Assembly (NCBI GenBank): GCA_032207245.1
Contig: CM063505.1
Location: forward strand, 177,080,030 to 177,144,029
DNA from: Pardosa pseudoannulata
Taxonomy: Eukaryota > Arthropoda > Arachnida > Araneae > Lycosidae
DNA length: 64,000 bases
Reading direction: 5' to 3'
The notes under the pieces were generated by a model. It was given only the letters and a program-made list of their open reading frames with translations. It made no database searches and was not told the origin of the DNA. The translations under genes and the position numbers were made by a program. This document shows, piece by piece, positions 58,501 to 64,000 of the stretch (positions are counted from its first letter, which is position 1; each line of letters opens with the position of its first letter).

Positions 58501-61047
58501 TCTGCCAGCTCGTCCTGAGTACACTATGATTTTCGATACCTGACCTCCGATCCGATATTTTTAGGTACGATAGGAGACTTCTGACAGACTCACTAGGAGT
58601 CAATTCTCACCCAATGTAAACTCCCACCTTTCTAAATTTCTATTGTCTCTTCAGAAAACTGTTTTGAAAATTTAATTTCTAAGGAGATCTAACTCCTTTC
58701 TGCCAGCTCGTCCTGAGTACACTATGATTTTCGATACCTGACCTCCGATCCGATATTTTTAGGTACGATAGGAGACTTCTGACAGACTCACTAGGAGTCA
58801 ATTCTCACCCAATGTAAACTCCCACCTTTCTAAATTTCTATTGTCTCTTCAGAAAACTGTTTTGAAAATTTAATTTCTAAGGAGATCTAACTCCTTTCTG
58901 CCAGCTCGTCCTGAGTACACTATGATTTTCGATACCTGACCTCCGATCCGATATTTTTAGGTACGATAGGAGACTTCTGACAGACTCACTAGGAGTCAAT
59001 TCTCACCCAATGTAAACTCCCACCTTTCTAAATTTCTATTGTCTCTTCAGAAAACTGTTTTGAAAATTTAATTTCTAAGGAGATCTAACTCCTTTCTGCC
59101 AGCTCGTCCTGAGTACACTATGATTTTCGATACCCTGACTTCTGACAGTAACAGACTCACTAGTGAGTCAATCTCACCCAATGTAAAACCTCCGACTCCC
59201 ACTTTCCTTTTCTAAATTTTTAGGTACGATAGGAGACTTCTGACAGACTCACTAGGAGTCAATTCTCACCCAGTGCAAACTCCGCCTTCCTGAATTTCCC
59301 TTGTCTCTTCAGAAAACTGTTTTGAAATTTTAACCTGCGAATTAAATAACTGTTTTTGTTACCGAAACTGTGTTTTTGATCTTTGAGTTTCCGTGACACA
59401 TATGCACTACTGAAAATAGAGAAACCCCGAGATGCGACAGTACTAATAAATTACAGTCTGTACACGAATCAAAAGACTCTTGTCAGATCTGCGTATGTTT
59501 GAAAAGGGCGGGTGTAGCGATGTCGTTTCCTGTGCTAAGTTTGCTTACAAAATATCGAAAGTCGCGGGATTATTTGGAGGATCATAATATAAATACATTT
59601 GATGCCAGTGAAAATGAGATTTCTTACCTCAGAAGCTGGATTACAGAATAGGGTTTTAACGATTTGAAAAGCTTATTTTAAAAAAAAATTAATCACAAAA
59701 TCTTAAAGTTTGGCAGAAGGGGATGCAGTTATGGAGTCTTCTTCCAAATCAAAAAATTTGTAAAACAGTATATTACTTTTTCAGTAAATTTGTTTATTTG
59801 TTTTCAGTTTTTTATTTTTTTACGCACTTGAAAAAAATGCGTTCTAACATCTAGGGAAATATTTTCAATTCGGGGATGTTGTGATACAAAGTGGTAATAC
59901 ATCTGCTGCTTTAAAACTACCAACAAGATGTTATTGTCGATTAGACATTCCCTATGTAATAGTAGCCTAAGTTATCTGTCCGTCTGTCCTCGAATTTATG
60001 AAGTCGTTGTACCTGGAATGGATAGAGGCATCCACATTGGATTCTTGATGAATTAGGGTTAGTAAGTTCGAAATCCACCCCTTCCCCCATTTTCAAGTGT
60101 TTAATTCCATTATTTCAAGCCCTATTTTCTCCGGTTTAGGGCAAACAATTAAATTTATCAATTTGTCACATAATAAATATGTAAAAATAACATTTTTTCT
60201 AGCATTATGACATCATTCCTTTAATCGTCTCATTTAATCATTTCTTATTTTAAATTACTTAAATTTCGTCTGCATTATTTTCATACTTTTTATCACTGAT
60301 CTTAGATATTACGTAAATAATTTTCTTTCGTATTTGGCTCAAATAATAGATTAGGTACATATGTGATAATATTAAATTTAATCATCGATTATTTTTTGTT
60401 GCAATGAAAATTTCATCACCAGTATTAACAATAAATTCTATCTACCTCCAGAGTGTAGTGGAAATGATAGTTTCATTCCTTTACTTTCATTAATTACTGT
60501 GACAAAAAAAAATGGTAAGAACTTAACGATAATTTCGACTTATCAACGAAAACTTTAAATTATCTTTCTAAATGAATTCAACGTGATTCTATTAATTCAA
60601 TGAATTCAACGTGACTGCATTCACAGTATCGGGAGACTTTAGAGGAGTATGAAGATAAACAAATCATTGAGCGTGCACCAGATAATTCTCAGCCAAAAAC
60701 AAACCATTTTATTTACCTGCCTCATAGGGTACTTTACAATTCTGGAAAATTAAAAATTTTACTGATTCCGTCATATGACGGGCTATATGCTACTATTATA
60801 TATTTATTCAGTTATCAGAACTGTCTTGATTTAAGAAAATAAAACATTATTTACAGTAGAATAGATAATATATTTTTAAATTTCGTTTGATTTCTTCATT
60901 CCATACAGCATTGGTGGACACAGGCTACCTGCAACAAATGAAATGCCTGGATTCAATTTCTACTGTGGTACGAAATTCATGGTACGGGCCCTCACAGAAG
61001 GACTAAGGAAGGAACTTAGAGCTGCCAAAAAACGCATTCGAGTAGCG
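49328..61047 (+). CDS. Gene B: DHRS11-like short-chain dehydrogenase/reductase (4 exons, 3' end outside window)
   Basis: Joined exons 49328-49515, 52729-52882, 56576-56670 and 60909-61047 give 576 nt, 192 codons, without a stop. In order: TGASAGIG (12-19, dinucleotide-binding Gly motif); GCAR with Arg38 after strand 2, which favours NADP(H); CDL at 64-66; INNAG (90-94); catalytic Asn116 (LNVLAL); Ser146 (codon split between exons 3 and 4); Tyr164 and Lys168 of YCGTK. All four members of the SDR tetrad are thus present, so the enzyme should be active. Intron phases are 2, 0, 2, 0, and all junctions are GT-AG. By family it is a cytosolic NADP(H)-dependent carbonyl/alcohol oxidoreductase acting on steroid- or isoprenoid-type substrates; the exact substrate is unknown. 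Gene A ends 45 kb upstream in the same orientation. Introns total over 11 kb and hold many repeats. Confidence 0.92.
49516..52728 (+). other. Gene B intron 1
   Basis: 3.2 kb, GTAAGT...GTGTCTAG. CAGTGTTTCCCAACTACTG at 49590 resembles a hAT end, but no partner with a matching target duplication was found. It also contains the 137-codon open frame at 51923-52336. Otherwise AT-rich without recognised features. Confidence 0.8.
51923..52336 (+). pseudogene. ATG-less open frame in intron 1, possible LINE ORF1 (gag-like) fragment
   Basis: 137 codons without a stop between TAA (51920-51922) and TGA (52334-52336), with no ATG near the start. The frame reads YTKTYASTLKNTSEINTTQN at its beginning, later DIIEFGKIITEIVNLLGFSD and HFPLILDLCSKFF. 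Such length is improbable by chance in DNA this AT-rich. The SYAS-like beginning and helical leucine-rich end resemble the C-terminal part of jockey/I-type ORF1 proteins, but this is a loose resemblance. There are no acceptor/donor signals suggesting a host exon, and no endonuclease frame follows. Confidence 0.35.
52729..52882 (+). CDS. Gene B exon 2
   Basis: 154 nt. The first base completes Lys63; 51 codons follow and end in phase 0 at TTGGAG|GTAAGT. It encodes CDLCEESDILNLFEDI and YGRLDICINNAGF, the SDR NNAG strand, then SDWKRILE. Confidence 0.92.
52905..53257 (-). mobile_element. Full-length SINE, family 2, with 13-bp target duplication
   Basis: CTAATTTTTAGTT is duplicated at 52892-52904 and 53258-53270. 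On the minus strand it starts GAACCGCGGTAGCTCAGTCG, with anticodon-like loop CTCGTAA (as in tRNA-Thr) and B box GGTTGCGGGTTCGGAGC. It runs through CCTCCAAGTTCTCAATTAAT and ends TGGCATAAGACAACAAC. The perfect duplication and intact head imply a fairly recent insertion. It lies only 22 nt inside the intron after exon 2, so the donor site and the first intron bases survive just outside it. Confidence 0.93.
53350..53415. mobile_element. Possible mariner-type terminal fragment
   Basis: AGGGTCTCGTGAAAGTACGT, then ACGATGGTTGGAACTTTAAT and AGTGGCAAC resemble the 5' end of mariner-like elements. No transposase or second end nearby. Confidence 0.3.
53416..54480. other. Gene B intron 2, no feature recognised
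   Basis: Part of the 3.7 kb intron 52883-56575. A less AT-rich patch at 53960-54080 with G-runs has no recognised identity. Confidence 0.45.
54481..55291 (+). mobile_element. Dispersed repeat family R, copy 3
   Basis: Begins TACTAGCATATCGCCCG with a weakened palindrome (CCCGAATATGGCGGG) and ends TTAGGCTATTATTATATAG. Shares AAGTTTTCTTAGCTACGTC, AATGAAACTATCATTT and TCCATTCCAGGTGCAACC with the other copies. Lies in gene B intron 2. Confidence 0.82.
55502..56058. repeat. About 187-bp tandem repeat, three copies
   Basis: CTTATAGATGTTTCAAAC recurs at 55507, 55694 and 55882, each followed by CAAGTTAACTTTCCGAAATT, ATCATGAGAAAAACATGTTT and GCAATAATTTCAGAAG-type blocks. The copies are very similar, with few substitutions. 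In gene B intron 2, about 520 nt before exon 3. Confidence 0.93.
56059..56575. other. Gene B intron 2, 3' end
   Basis: No feature recognised up to the acceptor (TTTTCTTCTACGTAG). Confidence 0.5.
56576..56670 (+). CDS. Gene B exon 3
   Basis: 95 nt: 31 codons plus two bases of the Ser146 codon. The acceptor is CTACGTAG and the donor is AGCAG|GTAATG. It encodes LNVLALCVCTRESIKLM (with the tetrad Asn) and DDGQIIHIS. It is short and was found by homology to the missing DHRS11 segment; joining it preserves frame on both sides. Confidence 0.9.
56769..57392. mobile_element. TTAA-flanked piggyBac-type MITE with paired hairpins
   Basis: TTAA at 56769-56772 and 57389-57392. Inverted ends CCCCTTCCCGGTT (left) and CCCCTTCCAGGTT (right, complement), 12 of 13. 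Two perfect 17-nt hairpins CCCGAG...CTCGGG lie at 56789-56805 and 56833-56849, only at the left end. The spacing AAATGTACCATCCTGGATCA before the second hairpin resembles the same position in the element at 43822. No coding capacity in 616 bp. In gene B intron 3. Confidence 0.82.
57400..59330. repeat. Nested tandem array: two 508-bp units, then 198-bp units
   Basis: The 508-bp unit starts at about 57401 and 57908 (CATTGCGACCATTA) and includes GTTTTTTCCGGTTCCGCCAT, GCTCCTGCTTGTATAAAGTC and AAACAGAGAGACGCCATGG. Its last part, from AAGGAGATCTAACTCC to the TTCTCACCCAATG region, is then repeated with added TTGTCTCTTCAGAAAACTG as 198-bp units starting at 58486, 58684, 58882 and 59080, preceded by one of 216 bp at 58270 and ending in a scrambled partial unit (59130-59330). 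The units are almost identical, which indicates recent expansion. An LTR origin is possible; no proof. Confidence 0.92.
59331..59950. other. Gene B intron 3, no feature recognised
   Basis: AT-rich with a less AT-rich patch at about 59400-59570; no coding segment supported. Confidence 0.45.
59951..60793 (-). mobile_element. Dispersed repeat family R, copy 4
   Basis: Reverse orientation: the palindrome CCGTCATATGACGG is at 60768-60781, and the A/T-rich end (complement GGCTACTATTACATAG) is at 59951. Shares all internal blocks with copies 2 and 3. Ends 115 nt before exon 4. Confidence 0.82.
60909..61047 (+). CDS. Gene B exon 4
   Basis: 139 nt. The first base completes Ser146. It encodes IGGHRLPATNEMPGF, FYCGTKF (catalytic Tyr164 and Lys168), VRALTEGLRKEL and RIRVA, ending in phase 0 at GCG|GTAAGT. 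This is the direct counterpart of gene A's exon 2254-2398. The expected SISPG-type terminal exon was not found between 61048 and 64000. Confidence 0.92.
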
Positions 61048-61760
61048 GTAAGTTTATTAAATAATTCTTCGTTGTAAATATAGTAGGGTCAGTGGAAATA
61101 ATTGTAAAAGCACATCCAAAACCAAACACACATTCAATAATTTTTTCAATATAGGACGATGAATCAGGTGACAATAATCGATCTGAAGTACGACACACGA
61201 ATACAGTACAGTAGCTGACCATTAAATATGTTATCATACGTATAATGTTATCAGAATCGTAAAAACCAGAGCTCTTGCATATTAACACATGATAAAAAAA
61301 AATAGGTTTTTGTAATCAGCACTACCGTTTATTGCTATTTACTTTCGCGTACCATTTTAAATTTTTTTCCCATTCGATCAACAAAATTATAAATTATAAA
61401 AGCAAAAGTCAAATAAATGTTACATTAAAACATATAAAAATCCTTTTCTACCCCAGGTAGCAAAGATATATGTGACAAAGTCTTACTGTTAGCCAATATT
61501 TTGAATGTCGCTAAATCAGTTTTCACCATACTATTTTGATCATTTTCTGGTATTGACCAACGTAATATAAAATTGAAGTTGTTTAAAAGAGTTGTTTGTA
61601 TTGCTTAGAAGAGAAATATTATTAAAAAATCAATAAACTTGACCATTTTTTACGAAGTCTACTTTTCAAATGTTTTTTTCTTGATGTTAATGTCATACAA
61701 TGTTATAAAAATGACATTTTTTTATAATATCTAGCGATATCTATCTATATAAGTAAAACA
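61048..61760. other. Gene B intron 4, no feature recognised
   Basis: AT-rich, no coding or repeat signal. Confidence 0.5.
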
Positions 61761-62302
61761 AATATCATTTTTGACATCAAATGATATCTCATATTCTACA
61801 AAACGTATTAGCTAAATATGAAAGAAGTAAATCGACTCTGCCCTTTCTCCATTCCGTACGAGTACAATGATTAATTGAAATTATTACGATTCAAAAAGGA
61901 AATATCATTTTTTGACATCAAATGATATCTCACCTTCTACAAAACATGTCAGCTAAATGTGAAAGAAAGTAAATGATATTTTTATTCCGTAATACTGTGA
62001 TTAATTGAAATTATTCCGATTCATAAAGCAAATATCATTTTTTGACATCAAATGATATCTCACATTCTACAAAACGTATTAGCTAAATGTGAAAGAAGTA
62101 AATCGACCCTGCCTTTTCTCCATTCCGTATGAGTACTATGATTAATTGAAATTATTACGATTCAAAAAGGAAATATCATTTTTTGACATCAAATGATATT
62201 TCACATTCTGCAAAACATATCAGCTAAATGTGAAAGGAAGTAAATCGACTTTGCCTTTTCTCCATTCCGTACGAGTACTATAATTAATTGAAATTATTAC
62301 GA
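61761..62302. repeat. About 140-bp tandem repeat, four copies, each with a hairpin
   Basis: Units start at 61761, 61901, 62031 and 62172 (AATATCATTTTTTGACATC). Each opens with the inverted pair ATATCATTT and AAATGATAT around TTTGACATC or similar, then ACATTCTACAAAACGTATT, AGCTAAATGTGAAAG and TGATTAATTGAAATTATTAC. The second unit is 10 bp shorter. It directly adjoins the next repeat. Confidence 0.92.
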
Positions 62303-63135
62303 TTCTTTGAAAAACTTGGAGACAAGCAAAGTAAAACTGGACATGAGTAGATTTTTGTTCTAGGGGAAAATGAGAGATAAATTGTAAAAGCTATGCTTTA
62401 AACAAATAAAAAGCCTTCAAAAAGTGAATGAATTAGTTCACAAGGTAAAATTATCACTACGTGAATTGACCAGGAGAAATGTGGACCAACATTGCGAAAT
62501 ATAAGAAAATTATATTGAGGGATATCGGGGAAATATTGGCATACATTACTAAATATAAAAAAATGATGTTTAAGGATATCGGGTAAATATTGACCAACAT
62601 TGTTAAATGTAAAAAGATATTCAGGGATATCAGGAAAATTTTAGCAAACATTACTAAACACTATTAAATGAGTTCAAGGATGTCAGGTAAATATTGACCA
62701 ATGTTGCTAAATTTCAAATAATTATACTCAAGGACATCGGGAAATATTAGCAAACATTACTAAATATCAAATAAAGATCTTCATGGATATCAGGTAAATA
62801 TTGAACAGCATTGCTAAATATCAAATAATTACAGTCAAGGACATCTCGAAAATATTTGCAAACATTACTAAATATCAAATAATGATATTCAAGGGTATCG
62901 GGTAAATATTGACGAATATTGGTAAATGTAAAAAAATATTCAGGGATATCAGGGAAATATTGGCAAACATTACTAAATATTGAAAGACATGTTCAAAGAT
63001 ATCGGGTAAATATTGACGAACATTGCTAAATATAAAAAGATATTTTGGGATATCATTTAAAGGGGTCCATTTGATGTATGCTGATATTATAATTTTGATA
63101 TGGGCCAATGTTTTTGTGGTACCTGGATCGTGAAA
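62303..63135. repeat. Dispersed repeat with internal 54-bp units, long form
   Basis: Same left part as 28667-28992 (TTCTTTGAAAAACTTGGAGA, AAAAAGTGAATGAATTAGTT) and same right part (TTTGATGTATGCTGATATTA). Between them are about eleven units of about 54 bp. Odd and even units alternate between GGTAAATATTGACCAACATT and GGAAATATTAGCAAACATTA, so the true repeat is a dimer of about 107 bp. Minus-strand frames stay open in places because 54 is divisible by three; no gene is inferred. Confidence 0.88.
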
Positions 63136-63428
63136 ATTCTTCAGCAATGAAGACAATTCATCTTCAGGCTATCTATCTTTTAACAATGTCGTTAGATCGA
63201 GCATCTGAGTAAACAATTCAGAACAGTTTCTCTCGTGTATTCATTAAGAGCGAAGGTAGGGACGAACCGGAATTCAATGATACTGTACTGGTTCCTTCCG
63301 AAATGATTGAAAATGATTTTGCAGAATGAATGAATATTTAGTAATTTTTTATATTGTATAACTTCTATTGTAACTTGTTTACCCCATCAGCAATAAATAG
63401 AAACACAGAAAAAAAAGGTATTTGTTTC

Positions 63429-63919
63429 TTAACCCATTTGCGCCCATGTTATTTGTGTCAAATTTGAATTAATGAATGTTTTAAATTTAAGTTAGTATGA
63501 ACAGTCCAAAGTAAAAAAAAAATTAAATTAAATTAGGTTGTATTATCATGGCCATATATAGCGATGCAGTGACGTTTTTACCATCAAACGATGTCTTTTA
63601 TAAAAAATGAAAAACTTTATGATAGGATATTTCTTTGGCATCACGTGTAAACACAACGTAGATAAACTGTTTATCATGATTTCAGTTAACACGCTAGATG
63701 AAAAAGTAAATTTATGTGAGAAACAAAAAAAAAATTACCATATATCTACTGAATTTTAGAAAATTATAAGTAATTGCAGATAACTGGAAAATTTGGAGGA
63801 TTGTATACAAGACTGCTATTTGCCTTCCTTGAAAAGGGAAACTTGTATTAAAAAAAAGTAACAATTCTACAAACTACTTTTTAGCTGTCCCTGAAAAAAA
63901 AAAAACCGCTTAGAGTTAA
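63429..63919. mobile_element. Possible old TTAA-flanked element
   Basis: TTAA at 63429-63432 followed by CCCATTTGCGCCC, with a TCAAATTTGA palindrome at 63458. TTAA at 63916-63919 is preceded by the complement of CTCTAAGCGG. The ends match poorly, so this is only a candidate. The rest of 63136-64000 shows nothing recognisable. Confidence 0.25.
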
Positions 63920-64000
63920 TTTGTTAAAATTTGTTAATTTTTATAGGTTATTTGTAGGCAATTTTCTTGAGATAGGCATGAATTTCTTATACAAATTTGG

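Noticed and set aside
62480..63050. Common origin of the 107-bp satellite at 4905 and the 107-bp dimer here
   Set aside because: Only the period agrees; the sequences share no recognisable block.
61048..64000. Gene B terminal exon inside the window
   Set aside because: No acceptor followed by an SISPG-like frame was found; the exon is presumably beyond the right edge.

Overview
This is an AT-rich (roughly 70%) eukaryotic nuclear window. Spliced GT-AG exons, tRNA-derived SINEs, LINE, hAT, Tc1/mariner and piggyBac remnants, many satellites and long (TA)n tracts point to an arthropod. A chelicerate such as a spider is my best guess, but it is an inference from genome texture, not a species identification. 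I see no bacterial-style genes, rRNA or CRISPR, and no free-standing tRNA gene.

The only host genes I can support are two tandem paralogues, both on the + strand, of the short-chain dehydrogenase/reductase DHRS11-like family. Gene A enters from the left edge: its last two exons are at 2254-2398 and 4321-4518, and two AATAAA signals follow. Gene B starts at 49328 and has four visible exons (49328-49515, 52729-52882, 56576-56670, 60909-61047). They join in frame into 192 codons, and the terminal exon lies beyond 64000. Gene B carries TGASAGIG, NNAG, an Asn, a Ser on a split codon, and YCGTK. Gene A carries YCGTK and the SPG..T segment. Gene B's 192 residues plus 65 from a terminal exon like gene A's give about 257, the usual family length.

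The 45 kb between the genes, and gene B's introns, are packed with repeats. From left to right: a 107-bp satellite in two sequence classes (4905-6137); a solo LTR inside a TA tract (6506-6803); a hAT remnant with an 8-bp target duplication (9798-10846); TTAA-flanked piggyBac-type elements (13093, 19429, 43822, 56769); a 75-bp minisatellite (17553-18450); a Harbinger-like MITE (20845); a degenerate mariner (23459-24040); a LINE 3' end interrupted by a hAT, each with its own target duplication (26848-28286); a broken Tc1 element between TA tracts (35269-36482); a roughly 255-bp satellite of about 15 copies (38530-42290) with a second, diverged copy of its flank; and, inside gene B, satellites of 187, 508/198, 140 and 54 bp. 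Two tRNA-derived SINE families and one roughly 800-900 bp dispersed family (four copies) are scattered throughout.

The observation I find most interesting is shared by the four TTAA elements. Each has a short perfect or near-perfect hairpin starting 15-17 nt inside its left end. The two largest-stemmed elements also have a second hairpin 44-45 nt further in, and their stem sequences differ by compensating changes.
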